64,000 bases of DNA, from NCBI RefSeq assembly GCF_003007685.1, contig NZ_PXNN01000011.1:558001-622000 (forward strand). Direction: 5' to 3'. Both the position numbers and the translations under genes were made by a program. Under the pieces are notes generated by a model that did no database searches, was not told the DNA's origin, and saw only the letters and a list, made by a program, of their open reading frames with translations. Position 1 is the stretch's first letter; each line of letters starts with the position of its first letter. This document shows, in pieces, positions 26,606 through 36,855 of the stretch. Source of the stretch: Marinobacter halophilus. Its GTDB lineage: Bacteria; Pseudomonadota; Gammaproteobacteria; Pseudomonadales; Oleiphilaceae.

Positions 26606-29152
26606 ATGAACCCAGCTAAGCTACTGGCCCTGCTGCTTCTGCTTTTGACGCTGCCGATAACCACACACGCAGCCAGCCCCTCCTATGTTCCTGAAATGGA
26701 ATACCTGAGACTGTCGCCAGACACTCAGCTAACACCGCAGCAGGCACTGAGCTCGAATCAGTGGCAACTTCTGCCGGAAACAACCCCCAACTTTGGCTAC
26801 ATCCGGGATCATATCTGGCTTCGCTTTCCGGTCAGCCATCCGGAGTTGATCACGCTTCTGGAAATCAGTTACCCACAACTGGACCAGATTGACTTTTATC
26901 TGATGCAGAACAACGACGTCATCCGCCACGAGAGCACCGGTGACAAGAAAGTGTTTTCGGAACGCCCGGTCAAACACCCCCATTTCCTGTTTCCGTTTCA
27001 ACTGCAGCCAGAGCAGGATTATCAGATCCTGCTGCGGGTCGAAACCGAAGGCGCCATGCAGGTTCCGCTAAGACTCTGGAACAATCGCAGCTATTTTGAA
27101 AAAGCGTCCATCGAAAGCCAGTTACACGCGGGCTACTACGGCATCCTGATTACGGTGATCTGTTTCAATCTGTTCGTGTTTCTGGCGCTGAGAGAGCCGG
27201 TCTATTTACTGTACGTGCTGTCCACCTTTGGATACCTGATCCTGGTGGGCAGCCTGAACGGCATCACCTACCAATTGTTGTGGCCAGACCTGCCAGCCTT
27301 TCAGACCCGCGCCATGTTGCTGACTGTGCCCTTTGCCATGGTCTTCACCCTGATGTTTTCCCGATCCTTTCTTCGGCTGAACCGCTCCAGTCCGATGGTG
27401 GACCGGCTGGTCCTAGTGACCATCGCGCTGAATCTTCTGGTGGCCGCCATAACCTTTGTTGTCGATTACAGCACCGGCAGCCGCCTGACCGTGGCCCTGG
27501 CCATTCCCAGCTGTCTGCTGCTGACGGTGATCGGGCCGCTGCAATGGGCCAAAGGCAACCCTCAGGCGGTCTATTACACGCTGGCCTGGGGGGCACTGAC
27601 GCTGGGCAGCGCGATCACCGGCGCCAACAAATACGGCCTGATTCCCAACAATTTTATTACCGCCTATGGCATGCAGATCGGCTCAGCCCTGGAAGCCATT
27701 TTACTGAGCCTGGCCCTGGCGGTGCGAATCTACCGGGAACGGCAGGATAAGGTTCTGGCCCGCGAGGCGGAACTGCGCGCTCTGGAGGCCCGACGCTCTG
27801 CCGAACTGCGCCTTATGGACCAGGCCCTACACAACCCGCTGACCGGCCTGCCCAACCGCAGCAGTTATGAGATGAGGCTGAGCGAGCTGGTGCAGGCCAA
27901 TGCCTGCAAGCGCTTTGGTATTGTTGTCATTCACCTGAACAACCTCAATTCGGTGACCAAGACTCTGGGCCATCGGAACTCTGATCGAATCCTGGAACTG
28001 GCCTCCAAGCACTTCAATGCGGTAATCCGCGATGTGCCCGGTGCCATTGCCATCGAGCAGTCCGAGATCCGCAACTTCTACCTGGCCAGTTTGGAGCCGC
28101 AAACATTCGCCTTCCTGGTCAATGCCAGTCAGGCCGAAGCCGCACACCGGGCGGTATTGCGCAGCATTGAAGAAGTGCGGTATCCGATGGATTTTCTGGG
28201 CATGCAAGTGCCGCTTGCACCGCAACTGGGGGTGGCGTTTTATCCCGATCACGGCGCCGATGCCAGCACACTGATCCGCCGTGCAGTGATTGCCGAAGGC
28301 TCTGAGCGAGCCCGGGATCGCGGCATTGCCTATTATAAACCGGCCCGGGATTCTTACAGCGCCGACCGGCTGACGATGGTGTCGGAGCTCCGGCACGCCA
28401 TCGACAACAACGGATTGGCGCTCTATCTGCAACCCAAGCTGTCGCTGAAGTCCGGGACCATTGACGGCTTCGAGGCGTTAATGCGTTGGCCGGGCCGGGA
28501 ACAGCCGGTGCGGGCCGATGAGCTGATTGCCCTGGCCGAGCAAAGCGGCCTGATCAAACCCCTGACCCGCTGGGTGCTGCAGGAAGCCTTGGAAATGCGG
28601 GGCCGGTTACGGGACCTGGGGTTCGAGACTGGCATTGCCGTGAACATTTCACCCAACAACCTGAGAGAACCGGATTTTGCGGTGTTTGTTCAGCGCCTGA
28701 TGCAGAGTTACCACAGCCATACAGGAGGTATCACCTTCGAGGTCACTGAAACCTCGATGATGCAGGATCCGCTGAATTCTCTGAAAGCGCTTAACTCGCT
28801 GCATGCCGCCGGTATTCCGATTTCCATCGACGATTTCGGATCCGGGTACTCCTCGTTGTCTTACATCAAACAGCTGCCAGCCAGCGAGATAAAAATCGAT
28901 CGGTCGCTGATTTCCGACCTGTCAGATCGGGAGCAGGATCGAGTAATCGTGCGCACCACCATCGACATGTGCCACAGCCTGGGTTACACCGTGGTTGCGG
29001 AAGGCGTTGAGGATGAGGCGACATTGAAATTACTGGAAGAGATGGGTTGCGACCTGATTCAGGGTTACCTCCTGACCAGACCGCTTCCGTTTGACGAAAT
29101 GATTAACTGGCTGTCTGATCAGCCCAGCCGTTCACGGATCAGTGCTTCCTGA
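26606..29152 (+). CDS. 7TM sensor c-di-GMP phosphodiesterase with degenerate GGDEF
   Basis: 848 residues from ATG 26606; a GTG at 26597 is in frame. A signal peptide (KLLALLLLLLTLPITTHA) is followed by a periplasmic domain of the 7TMR-DISM type (about 28-175). Seven membrane segments (about 178-385), a short coiled region, a GGDEF-like domain and a C-terminal EAL domain come next. The GGDEF loop is replaced by LEPQTF, so no cyclase activity is expected. The EAL domain is intact: FEALMRWPG, AVNISPNNL, FEVTETSMM, DDFGSGYSSL and AEGVEDE. It should degrade c-di-GMP in response to an extracellular cue. Its 3' end overlaps tesB by 34 bp, tail to tail. Confidence 0.9.
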   Translation: MNPAKLLALLLLLLTLPITTHAASPSYVPEMEYLRLSPDTQLTPQQALSSNQWQLLPETTPNFGYIRDHIWLRFPVSHPELITLLEISYPQLDQIDFYLMQNNDVIRHESTGDKKVFSERPVKHPHFLFPFQLQPEQDYQILLRVETEGAMQVPLRLWNNRSYFEKASIESQLHAGYYGILITVICFNLFVFLALREPVYLLYVLSTFGYLILVGSLNGITYQLLWPDLPAFQTRAMLLTVPFAMVFTLMFSRSFLRLNRSSPMVDRLVLVTIALNLLVAAITFVVDYSTGSRLTVALAIPSCLLLTVIGPLQWAKGNPQAVYYTLAWGALTLGSAITGANKYGLIPNNFITAYGMQIGSALEAILLSLALAVRIYRERQDKVLAREAELRALEARRSAELRLMDQALHNPLTGLPNRSSYEMRLSELVQANACKRFGIVVIHLNNLNSVTKTLGHRNSDRILELASKHFNAVIRDVPGAIAIEQSEIRNFYLASLEPQTFAFLVNASQAEAAHRAVLRSIEEVRYPMDFLGMQVPLAPQLGVAFYPDHGADASTLIRRAVIAEGSERARDRGIAYYKPARDSYSADRLTMVSELRHAIDNNGLALYLQPKLSLKSGTIDGFEALMRWPGREQPVRADELIALAEQSGLIKPLTRWVLQEALEMRGRLRDLGFETGIAVNISPNNLREPDFAVFVQRLMQSYHSHTGGITFEVTETSMMQDPLNSLKALNSLHAAGIPISIDDFGSGYSSLSYIKQLPASEIKIDRSLISDLSDREQDRVIVRTTIDMCHSLGYTVVAEGVEDEATLKLLEEMGCDLIQGYLLTRPLPFDEMINWLSDQPSRSRISAS

Positions 29153-29979
29153 GTGGTCGAGGCCACCAGCACACCGTCCTGAGTAAAGAAATTACCCCGG
29201 TTGAAACCCCGCCCTCCGGAAGCGCTGGGGCTGTCTTTGTCGTACAACAGCCAGTCGTCCATCCTGAAGTCCCGATGAAACCAGATGGCGTGATCAAGAC
29301 TGGCCACCTGCATGCCCTTGCTCATAAACGTGCGCCCGTGCGGGTTCAGTGAGGTGCCGAGAAAGGTAAAATCAGAGGCATAGGTCAGCAGGCACTGGTG
29401 CAGCACCGGATCATCCGGTAGCGGGCCCATCGCCCGAAACCAGTTCTGCCGGTGCGGTGGGCGTTTTTCCGGTTTGAATGGATTCATCGGATTGACCGGC
29501 CGGATTTCAATGGGGCGATCCCGGGTCAGCAGATCGCGAAGGTGTTCCGGCACTTTCTCGGCGATCAGCTTGCCCCAGTCCTGCTCGGACTTGAGGGACT
29601 CCGGGTCTGGTGCCTCTGGCATGGTCAACTGATGATCCAGGCCCGATTCCGCAACCTGAAACGACATCGAACCGGTCAGGAGTTCCTTGCCATCCTGCCG
29701 GGCAATCACCCGCCGTACCGCAAAAGTGCCGCCATCACGGACCCGCTGCACCTCGTAATCAATCGGCATGCTGTGGTTGCCCGGGCGCAGAAAATACGCG
29801 TGCAGCGAATGGCATAGGCGATTCTCAACCGTGCGGCTGGCCGCCATCAACGCCTGCCCCAGCACCTGACCGCCAAACACATGGGGGAAGCCCAGGTCTT
29901 CGCTCTCACCCTGAAAATGATCATCACCGATGGGGGATAAATCCAGCAACTCCACCAGCTTTCGGGTTACTTCACGCAT
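29119..29979 (-). CDS. tesB: Acyl-CoA thioesterase II
   Basis: 286 residues, the TesB length, made of two hot-dog domains. FPHVFGGQVLGQALMAA marks the first, and SLDHAIWFHRDFRMDDWLLYD and FTQDGVLVASTTQEALIR the second, carrying the Asp and Gln of the catalytic triad. It hydrolyses acyl-CoAs of varied length to free acid and CoA. AGGAG precedes the ATG. It lies 120 bp downstream of rubB on the same strand. Confidence 0.95.
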   Translation of the reverse strand: MREVTRKLVELLDLSPIGDDHFQGESEDLGFPHVFGGQVLGQALMAASRTVENRLCHSLHAYFLRPGNHSMPIDYEVQRVRDGGTFAVRRVIARQDGKELLTGSMSFQVAESGLDHQLTMPEAPDPESLKSEQDWGKLIAEKVPEHLRDLLTRDRPIEIRPVNPMNPFKPEKRPPHRQNWFRAMGPLPDDPVLHQCLLTYASDFTFLGTSLNPHGRTFMSKGMQVASLDHAIWFHRDFRMDDWLLYDKDSPSASGGRGFNRGNFFTQDGVLVASTTQEALIRERLG

Positions 29980-30100
29980 GCCTGCTCCTGTCGTTTGTTA
30001 GCTCGCGAACGGGTTTTCTACCCCAGACAGGAAGATTTGGCAACGATCACCGAGAAGAAAGCCTTGAATCGGGACCGGATAGCCCCGACGGCAATGACCA

Positions 30101-31258
30101 TCAATCCTGATGGATCGGCGGAATTTCCCGCGCCAGCGTCTGTTTTTCAAGCGCAAAACGGCCAGTGATCGCAAATCCAAGCACCTCGCCTGTCGGCGAA
30201 GTGAACAGGGCTTTAACGTTGGAATCGTCCCGCTCTACTTGCCAGCTTCCGTCTGCGCCGACAGGTGGCGGGCAAACGGCTGTCGGGCAGCACGGTGTCT
30301 TGATCATAATCGGCATAGTGCCGTAGCGGACGTCGGTGCGCTCTCCAGCCAGGGTTTTTGCCAGCGCCCGGGCACAGGCCATCAACGGCAGCACATACAG
30401 CAGCACCTGCCCGTCAACCTCGGCACAATCGCCCAGAGCATAGACATCGGCAGCAGAGGTCTCCAGGGCGCGGTTAACCTTGATACCCCGGCCGGTATCG
30501 ATGCCGGCTGCCTTGGCAAGCTCTGTGCGCGGGCGCAAACCCACCGCAGAAATCACCAGGTCGGCCTGCAGAGCCTCCCCATTGGCAAGCATCAGCCTGA
30601 CCCCTCCGGCCTCGTGATCCACCCGATCCACCACCGTGCCCAGATGAAAACGAACCCCCAATTCGGTGAGTTCGTGCTGCACGGCACTGGCCGCCGGTTC
30701 CGGCAACAAGCTGGGCATGACAGCGGCATCGGGAGCAATAACGTCAACGTCATAGCCGCCATTACGCAAATCGTTGGCAAACTCGCAACCAATCAGGCCT
30801 GCGCCCATGATGGCGACGCGCTTGCCGCCCTCCAGAGCCTGACGAAACGCTCGGTAGTCCATCAGATCGTTAATAGAGTGCACACGATCCACGGCGTCGC
30901 CAGCCAAATTGAGCCGAATCACGTCCGCGCCCCAGGCCAGCACAAGTTTGCGGTAGCCCAGCCGCTGGTCGCCCAGCACCAGTTCATGGTTATCGGCATC
31001 GATGCCAGTTACCGTCGTGTAGGTGCGCACCTCAACACCGAGCTGTTCGGCCATGGCATCAGTGTCTGCCTGCGCCAGCCCCTGGGCGTCCTTGGCTTTG
31101 GTGAACCCGGTAGACAGCATCGGCTTGGAATAGCTCACGCCATCATCCGCGGTAACCATGACAATCGGGGTGTCTTTGTCCAGCTTGCGGAACTCTCTCA
31201 CTAGCGAGTACCCGGACAAGCCGGTACCCACGATCACGATCGGTGCCTGGTCGGTCAT
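30101..31258 (-). CDS. rubB: Rubredoxin-NAD(+) reductase
   Basis: 385 residues from ATG 31258, which has GGAG seven bases upstream (ATG 31261 is directly before it). FAD motif IVIVGTGLSGYSLVREF at the N-terminus, NAD motif VAIMGAGLIGCEFANDL in the middle, and the second FAD motif VYALGDCAEV. The C-terminal domain (MPIMIKTPCCPTAVCPPP) matches rubredoxin reductases of Pseudomonas and Acinetobacter. It passes electrons from NADH to rubredoxin, which serves alkane hydroxylases and oxygen detoxification. It starts 15 nt after the rubredoxin stop, forming an operon. Confidence 0.94.
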   Translation of the reverse strand: MTDQAPIVIVGTGLSGYSLVREFRKLDKDTPIVMVTADDGVSYSKPMLSTGFTKAKDAQGLAQADTDAMAEQLGVEVRTYTTVTGIDADNHELVLGDQRLGYRKLVLAWGADVIRLNLAGDAVDRVHSINDLMDYRAFRQALEGGKRVAIMGAGLIGCEFANDLRNGGYDVDVIAPDAAVMPSLLPEPAASAVQHELTELGVRFHLGTVVDRVDHEAGGVRLMLANGEALQADLVISAVGLRPRTELAKAAGIDTGRGIKVNRALETSAADVYALGDCAEVDGQVLLYVLPLMACARALAKTLAGERTDVRYGTMPIMIKTPCCPTAVCPPPVGADGSWQVERDDSNVKALFTSPTGEVLGFAITGRFALEKQTLAREIPPIHQD

Positions 31259-31273
31259 CATCCTGCTCCGTTA

Positions 31274-31441
31274 TCAGCTGATTTCGATCATCTCGAAGTC
31301 TTCTTTGCCCACGCCACAATCCGGGCACACCCAGTCCTCGGGCACGTCGTCCCACGTGGTTCCGGGCTCGATGCCATCTTCCGGCCAACCTTCGGCCTCA
31401 TCGTAAATCAGACCACAAACCACACACTGCCACTTCTTCAT
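31274..31441 (-). CDS. rubA: Rubredoxin
   Basis: 55 residues, the normal single-domain length. The four iron ligands lie in CVVCG (6-10) and CPDCG (39-43). The typical aromatic core [12 protein letters not shown] and [11 protein letters not shown] is present. It is a one-electron carrier between the reductase encoded next door and, in alkane degraders, an AlkB-type hydroxylase. No hydroxylase gene is in this window. Confidence 0.97.
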   Translation of the reverse strand: MKKWQCVVCGLIYDEAEGWPEDGIEPGTTWDDVPEDWVCPDCGVGKEDFEMIEIS

Positions 31442-31719
31442 CGTTACTCTCCAATCAGATGTTGACCGAATATTATTGTCTAACAATGCAACAATCAAGC
31501 ACTGCTTACTGAAACTGCAGGCCACCCGGCCAGCCATGATATTGCAAACAGCGGCCATGATACCCGCCACCCCGACATTGACCAATGCCACAATAGACAG
31601 CTCTCCCCCGGGTTTTGTGCCAATAGCCATAATTACAGATAGCTTGGGTGCAACACGCCCCTCCCTTCGGCGGCCCCTCTTCGGTATAATCGCCGGTTTT
31701 ACGACAGGATCCGACCGTT

Positions 31720-32277
31720 ATGACCGATACCGTCGCCGAAATGAACCAGGTTATGGCCGAAGCCGATTGCCTGGTGACTGAACAGCAGGTAGATGCCGCC
31801 ATCGACTCCCTGGCGCATGCCATTACCGAACGTCTTAAAGACAGCAACCCACTGCTGTTTTGCGTCATGAACGGCGGCCTTATCCTGACCGGACAACTGC
31901 TGACCAGGCTCAGGTTCCCCATTCAGGCAGAGTACCTGCACGCGACCCGCTATCGCCAGGAAACCACCGGCGGTATTCTGGAATGGAAGCTCCAGCCAGA
32001 AGCGAACATGAGAGACCGTACCGTGCTGATCGTTGACGACATCCTCGATGAAGGTACGACGTTATGCGCCATCGCAGATTACTGCCAGGCCCACGGCGCC
32101 CGTGAAGTGCTGACCGCGGTACTGGTCGACAAGGATCACGGCCGTAAGGCGCGCCCGGGCCTGAAGGCGGACTTCACCGGCCTGTATGTGGAGGACCGGT
32201 TTCTGTTCGGCTACGGCATGGACTACAAAGGATACTGGCGCAACGCCTCCGGGATCTATGCCGTCAAAGGGCTTTAA
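31720..32277 (+). CDS. hpt: Hypoxanthine-guanine phosphoribosyltransferase
   Basis: 185 residues. The PRPP-binding motif is VLIVDDILDEGTT, with MNGGLILTGQLL near residue 50 and a C-terminal VEDRFLFGYGMDYKGYWRN that resembles the purine-binding hood. It salvages hypoxanthine or guanine to nucleotides. A TATAAT box at 31685-31690 lies 30 nt upstream without a clear -35. Its last 20 bases overlap the ubiC start. Confidence 0.9.
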   Translation: MTDTVAEMNQVMAEADCLVTEQQVDAAIDSLAHAITERLKDSNPLLFCVMNGGLILTGQLLTRLRFPIQAEYLHATRYRQETTGGILEWKLQPEANMRDRTVLIVDDILDEGTTLCAIADYCQAHGAREVLTAVLVDKDHGRKARPGLKADFTGLYVEDRFLFGYGMDYKGYWRNASGIYAVKGL

Positions 32278-32824
32278 CCGGGACGATGGCCTGATCATTC
32301 CAGCCACCCACTGGTATCGTTCGCTGTCGGCCGCCGGTCTTCGGAATCCGGCAGTGCATGGGCCCGCCCGTCACTGGCTGCAAGTGCAAGGCTCCTTCAC
32401 CCGTGCGCTGCAACAACAATGCCGGCAGCGTTTTCACGTTGACGTGTGCGGCGAAGGTTTTGCCATGCCGTCCCCGGAAGAAGCCAGACGACTCGGATTG
32501 GCGCCCCGGCAACGGGCCTGGATTCGCGAAGTCAGGCTCTGTGGTGACGGCCAGCCCTGGGTGCTCGCCAGAACCATCATTCCGCAGGCCTGCCTGCAAG
32601 GCAAAGGCCGGCGCCTGCGCAACCTCGGCAACAAGCCGCTCGGAGCCTATCTTTTCAGCAGTCCGGAATGGGTACGCGGCCCCCTGGAAACGGGATTGTG
32701 CCAAACCACTCAAACACAGCAACCGCAACTGGCCCGCCGCTCGCTGTTTTACCGGGGCGAAAACGCCCTGATGGTTGGTGAATATCTGTTGCCAGCGCTG
32801 TACCTGAGCAAACCCCGGCTTTAA
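32258..32824 (+). CDS. ubiC: Chorismate lyase
   Basis: 188 residues from the ATG at 32258 inside the hpt end; upstream residues in this frame are only the overlap. The pattern [48 protein letters not shown] and the ending [16 protein letters not shown] matches UbiC. It removes pyruvate from chorismate to give 4-hydroxybenzoate for ubiquinone. ubiA, the next pathway enzyme, follows after 53 bp. Confidence 0.92.
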   Translation: MPSKGFNRDDGLIIPATHWYRSLSAAGLRNPAVHGPARHWLQVQGSFTRALQQQCRQRFHVDVCGEGFAMPSPEEARRLGLAPRQRAWIREVRLCGDGQPWVLARTIIPQACLQGKGRRLRNLGNKPLGAYLFSSPEWVRGPLETGLCQTTQTQQPQLARRSLFYRGENALMVGEYLLPALYLSKPRL

Positions 32825-32877
32825 CCCTCACCATCAGGCTGGCTATAATCCCCCCTGCCCCACGCACCTATCAACGG

Positions 32878-33774
32878 ATGATCCCAGACATGCTGCAAAA
32901 CGCCCTGCCAGAGCACATCCATACCCGCCTGATCGACTACGCAAAGCTGCTTCGCATCGACCGACCCATCGGCACTCTGCTTTTACTCTGGCCAACCTGG
33001 TGGGCGCTCTGGCTGGCCGGCGAGGGTAGCCCTTCAATCGCCAACCTCGTGGTATTTACCCTCGGCGTCTTCTTTATGCGAGCAGCCGGCTGCGCTATTA
33101 ACGACTTTGCCGACCGTGACCTCGACCGACACGTCAAACGCACCAAAGATCGCCCGCTGACCGCTGGCCGCATCAAGGCCTGGGAGGCACTGGCACTGTT
33201 CGGCGGATTGAGCCTGGTGTCGTTTCTGATGGTGCTGTTGTTTACCAACCCGATGACCCTGTATCTGTCGTTCGGTGGCGCCTTGCTCGCGTTTATCTAC
33301 CCGTTCATGAAACGGCACACGCACCTGCCTCAGTTATTTCTGGGCGCCGCCTTTTCCTGGGCTATCCCTATGGCCTGGGCGGCCGAAGCCAACGAACTGA
33401 GCCAGCTTACCTGGCTGTTATTCACCGCCAATGTACTCTGGACCGTGGCCTACGACACCCTGTACGCAATGGTCGACCGGGATGACGACGTCAGGATCGG
33501 CATCAAGTCTACCGCTGTGCTGTTTGGCGAAGCCGACCGCGCCATCGTTGGCGTGCTACAGACCATGGTCATCGTCATTCTGTTAATGGTGGGCGGTCAG
33601 GCTGAGCTGGGCAGCTTCTATTACCTGGGCGTGGTGGTGATGGCGGGGCTGTTCGTGTACCAGCAGTATCTAGCCAAAGACCGCTCGCGCGAAGGCTGCT
33701 TCAAGGCCTTTCTGAACAACAACTGGGCAGGCTTTGCGGTCTTTGCCGGGCTGATCCTGGACCTGGTAACCTGA
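32878..33774 (+). CDS. ubiA: 4-hydroxybenzoate polyprenyltransferase
   Basis: 298 residues with about eight to nine membrane segments. The two Asp-rich motifs of the family are [11 protein letters not shown] (first, about 77-87) and [16 protein letters not shown] (second). [14 protein letters not shown] near the start is typical. It prenylates 4-hydroxybenzoate in the inner membrane for ubiquinone synthesis. It is co-directional with ubiC and followed by phoB, as in Pseudomonas. Confidence 0.96.
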   Translation: MIPDMLQNALPEHIHTRLIDYAKLLRIDRPIGTLLLLWPTWWALWLAGEGSPSIANLVVFTLGVFFMRAAGCAINDFADRDLDRHVKRTKDRPLTAGRIKAWEALALFGGLSLVSFLMVLLFTNPMTLYLSFGGALLAFIYPFMKRHTHLPQLFLGAAFSWAIPMAWAAEANELSQLTWLLFTANVLWTVAYDTLYAMVDRDDDVRIGIKSTAVLFGEADRAIVGVLQTMVIVILLMVGGQAELGSFYYLGVVVMAGLFVYQQYLAKDRSREGCFKAFLNNNWAGFAVFAGLILDLVT

Positions 33775-33784
33775 CGGGGCAGCC

Positions 33785-33818
33785 ATGTCATATACTTGTA
33801 ACAAAGACACGCTGTAAT
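33785..33818 (+). promoter_or_regulatory. Pho box and -10 of the phoB promoter
   Basis: ATGTCAT-ATAC-TTGTAAC (33785-33802) matches the tandem 7-bp repeats of the PhoB site, CTGTCAT with 4-bp spacing, at six of seven positions in each half. A -10 like TGTAAT (33813-33818) starts 10 bp after the box, the usual position when PhoB replaces the -35. This predicts autoactivation of phoBR under phosphate limitation. Confidence 0.78.
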
Positions 33819-33881
33819 GGAGCAGCAACAAACATGGGGAACCGCACTGATGTTCCCGAGGTCTGACACAGGTTAATGCTC

Positions 33882-34574
33882 ATGACTGGAAAAACTGTCC
33901 TGATCGTCGATGACGAAGCGGCCATTCGCGAAATGATCGCGGTCGCACTCGAAATGGCGGATTACGACTATCTTGAGGCAGCGGATGCCCGCGAAGCTCA
34001 TGCCCTGATTGTCGATAAACAGCCGGATTTGATTTTGCTCGACTGGATGCTGCCTGGCACCAGCGGTGTCGAACTTGCCCGCCGGCTGAAACGGGAAGAG
34101 GCCACCGCCGACATCCCCATCATCATGCTCACCGCCAAGGTAGAAGAAGATAACAAGATCCAGGGCCTGGAGGCAGGTGCCGATGATTACATCACCAAGC
34201 CCTTCAGCCCCCGGGAACTGGTCGCTCGCCTGAAAGCGGTACTCCGGCGCGCTACGCCGCCAGGCGTCGACAGCCCCATTGAAGTCGAAGGCCTGACTCT
34301 CGACCCAGTCGGCCACCGGGTCACCTCAGTCGAAGGTGCCCTGACCATGGGGCCCACAGAATATCGTTTGCTGCAGTTCTTCATGACCCATCAGGAACGT
34401 GTCTACACTCGTTCCCAGTTGCTGGACCAGGTCTGGGGCGGCAATGTCTATGTAGAAGAGCGCACGGTGGATGTGCATATCCGACGCTTGCGCAAGGCAC
34501 TTGGCGACAAGTACGATCATTTGATTCAGACGGTGCGGGGCACCGGGTACCGGTTTTCAACACGGGCAGCCTGA
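33882..34574 (+). CDS. phoB: Phosphate regulon response regulator PhoB
   Basis: 230 residues from ATG 33882, which aligns with Pseudomonas PhoB; ATG 33876 is a less likely start. Receiver domain 1-120 with LIVDDE, the phospho-acceptor Asp in [17 protein letters not shown] and KPFSPREL. The OmpR-type winged helix follows, with [21 protein letters not shown] and [18 protein letters not shown]. It activates genes with Pho boxes when phosphate is scarce. phoR follows after 52 bp. Confidence 0.97.
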   Translation: MTGKTVLIVDDEAAIREMIAVALEMADYDYLEAADAREAHALIVDKQPDLILLDWMLPGTSGVELARRLKREEATADIPIIMLTAKVEEDNKIQGLEAGADDYITKPFSPRELVARLKAVLRRATPPGVDSPIEVEGLTLDPVGHRVTSVEGALTMGPTEYRLLQFFMTHQERVYTRSQLLDQVWGGNVYVEERTVDVHIRRLRKALGDKYDHLIQTVRGTGYRFSTRAA

Positions 34575-34626
34575 ACCACTCCGGCTTCATCGCATCATCG
34601 CCGGACACACGACAAGGCAGCATTTG

Positions 34627-35946
34627 ATGCAGTACAACTGGTCACGATATCTGCGCCTGATTTTCACAGGCCTTGCTGGAGCCACTCTGGTCGGATGGTT
34701 TTTCGGCCACCCGCTTTATGGCCTGCTGACCGGCCTGGTGATGTATCTGTGGTGGACACTGGTGCAGGCGCACCGACTTTACCAATGGCTGGCACACCCG
34801 AGCGCCAGTGACGAGCCCCCGCAAAGTGTCGGGCTCTGGGGCGATATCTTCGACAGCCTGCACAAACTGCACAGAGACCACCTGCTGACCCAGGATCGCC
34901 TGCGGGCGCGCATTAACCGGGTACAGGAATCCACTAACGCCATGCGTGACGGGGTTATCATGACCGACACCCGTGGCGCCATGGAATGGTGGAATGGCTC
35001 GGCCGAGTACCTACTGGGATTCAAGCCCGACAAAGATCGCGGCCAGTACATCCATAACCTGATCCGCACTCCTGCCTTCAAAGCCTACTTTGACGCTCGC
35101 GATTACCGGGAGCCACTGGAAATCAATTCTCCGGCCAAGCCCCATATCCACCTTCAGATTCAGATCAGCCTGTTCGGCGATGATGATCGCCTGATCGTAG
35201 CCAAAGACGTGACCCGCCTGTTTCAGCTGGAACAGATGCGCAGAGACTTCGTCGGCAACGTATCGCACGAAATGCGAACACCACTAACGGTGATCAGCGG
35301 CTATCTGGAAACCCTGGTCGATCACAGCGACGAGCTACCGGCCAAATGGCGCCGCGCCATCAAAACCATGGCCGCCCAGTCGTCCCGGATGGAATCCTTG
35401 ATCACCGATCTGATCCTGCTGTCGAAAATTGAAACCGGCGAGCACACACTGGATGATGCGCTCACTGATGTGGAAGCGCTGGTCGGTCAGATCTGCCACG
35501 ACGCCCGGGCGCTCAGCGGCGAAAAAAATCATAGGATTTCCGTGCAGATCACTGACCGCCGACTGCTGAAGGGAGACGAAAGCCAGCTCAGGAGTGCCTT
35601 CTCGAACCTGATTTTCAACGCCGTCAAATACACTCCAGCCAATGGCAACATCGTCGTGTCCTGGAGCACCAACCGTCACGGCGCTCACCTGTCGGTCAAA
35701 GACAGCGGCATTGGCATCGATCCTGTGCACATTCCCCGCCTGACCGAACGCTTCTACCGGGCTGACCCGAGCCGCCACAAAGACACCGGCGGCACCGGTC
35801 TGGGCCTGGCGATCGTTAAACACGTGCTGATCAATCACGATGGCAATCTGGAGATAAAAAGCAGAATGGGAGAAGGCAGCGAATTTATCTGTCACTTCCC
35901 CCGGGAGCGGCTGGTTGAGCGGGTGCCGGAAACGACCGGCGATTAA
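34627..35946 (+). CDS. phoR: Phosphate regulon sensor kinase PhoR
   Basis: 439 residues from ATG 34627. Two close hydrophobic segments lie at the N-terminus (about 9-50) without a periplasmic domain, as is usual for PhoR. Then a PAS domain (about 100-200), HisKA with NVSHEMRTPLTVISGYLETL and a HATPase domain with NLIFNAVKYTPANG, DSGIGI and GGTGLGLAIVKHVL. It phosphorylates and dephosphorylates PhoB according to signals from the Pst-PhoU system, whose genes are not in this window. Confidence 0.96.
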   Translation: MQYNWSRYLRLIFTGLAGATLVGWFFGHPLYGLLTGLVMYLWWTLVQAHRLYQWLAHPSASDEPPQSVGLWGDIFDSLHKLHRDHLLTQDRLRARINRVQESTNAMRDGVIMTDTRGAMEWWNGSAEYLLGFKPDKDRGQYIHNLIRTPAFKAYFDARDYREPLEINSPAKPHIHLQIQISLFGDDDRLIVAKDVTRLFQLEQMRRDFVGNVSHEMRTPLTVISGYLETLVDHSDELPAKWRRAIKTMAAQSSRMESLITDLILLSKIETGEHTLDDALTDVEALVGQICHDARALSGEKNHRISVQITDRRLLKGDESQLRSAFSNLIFNAVKYTPANGNIVVSWSTNRHGAHLSVKDSGIGIDPVHIPRLTERFYRADPSRHKDTGGTGLGLAIVKHVLINHDGNLEIKSRMGEGSEFICHFPRERLVERVPETTGD

Positions 35947-35958
35947 TCGGGCGAAGCG

Positions 35959-36855
35959 CTAGCGCCCACCAGCCCGGAACCTGGCGACAAAGCGCGACAG
36001 ATCTTCCATCTTTTTCGGGTCCTCATCGACAAAACGAATGGTGACACTGACAAAGTCGGTGTCCTGCCGTTTGTCGACCGCCTGCAGCTGATGCACATAG
36101 CCGTTCAGCCGCGCCATCTGGCCGTCACCCACGTCGATGTCCACCACCGCCTGATCGAGAATGCCCGGGAAGACCTGATCCCGCCTGGCGATCACTCGCA
36201 CCTCGGTCAGATTAATGTCTTTCACCACTGATTTAAGAGTACTGTCGGCAAACCTTACAGATGCCAGGCTCATCGCGCCGCGAGCCGCCGGCTTCGCTGC
36301 CGCAGGTGTCGGGCCGGAGGCCGCCAGCAAAGGATTGTCGGAATCCGGCGCATTTACCGAGGGTTCCGGCCTGGGCTCAGGTACATCCCGCTTCTGGGTC
36401 AGCAGCGTCGCCGACTCCTTGAACGCGTCCACTGGCCCGTCCATCGACTTGCCGCCGTGATCCATCGCATCTTTCAGTCGCCGACCCATCACCTTGATAA
36501 TTTTCTTGCTCAAACCCTCAGGACTGAACGGTTTACCCAGATACTCGGAAACACCTTCCTTGACCGCCTCGATGACGTGATCCTTGTCACCCCGACTGGT
36601 GATCATGATAAACGGCACTTTCGCGTACTGCGGTTGCTGGCGCATCCACTGCAACAGCTCAAGCCCGGACATCTCAGGCATTTCCCAGTCACACAAGACA
36701 AGATCAAAACTGGTCCGGGACATCAAGGACTGCGCCCGGCGCCCGTTCTGGGCATCAGTCGTTTCAATCACCGGGAAACGCTGGCGAACTGTGCGCTTGA
36801 CCAGGTCTCTCACAAAACTGGCGTCATCCACCACCAGTGCTTTCAGTGTTGCCAT
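35959..36855 (-). CDS. Response regulator with C-terminal PilZ-less output domain
   Basis: 298 residues from ATG 36855. The receiver occupies 1-125: VVDDASFVRD, the Asp in LVLCDWEMPEMSG, TSR and KPFSPEGL. A Pro/Ala-rich linker (about 150-200) leads to a roughly 100-residue C-terminal domain (SLASVRFADSTLKSVVKDIN; VSVTIRFVDEDP) I cannot name; it is not a DNA-binding HTH. Pseudomonas also has a response regulator close to phoR, so position is conserved. It converges on phoR with 12 bp between stops. Confidence 0.8.
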   Translation of the reverse strand: MATLKALVVDDASFVRDLVKRTVRQRFPVIETTDAQNGRRAQSLMSRTSFDLVLCDWEMPEMSGLELLQWMRQQPQYAKVPFIMITSRGDKDHVIEAVKEGVSEYLGKPFSPEGLSKKIIKVMGRRLKDAMDHGGKSMDGPVDAFKESATLLTQKRDVPEPRPEPSVNAPDSDNPLLAASGPTPAAAKPAARGAMSLASVRFADSTLKSVVKDINLTEVRVIARRDQVFPGILDQAVVDIDVGDGQMARLNGYVHQLQAVDKRQDTDFVSVTIRFVDEDPKKMEDLSRFVARFRAGGR

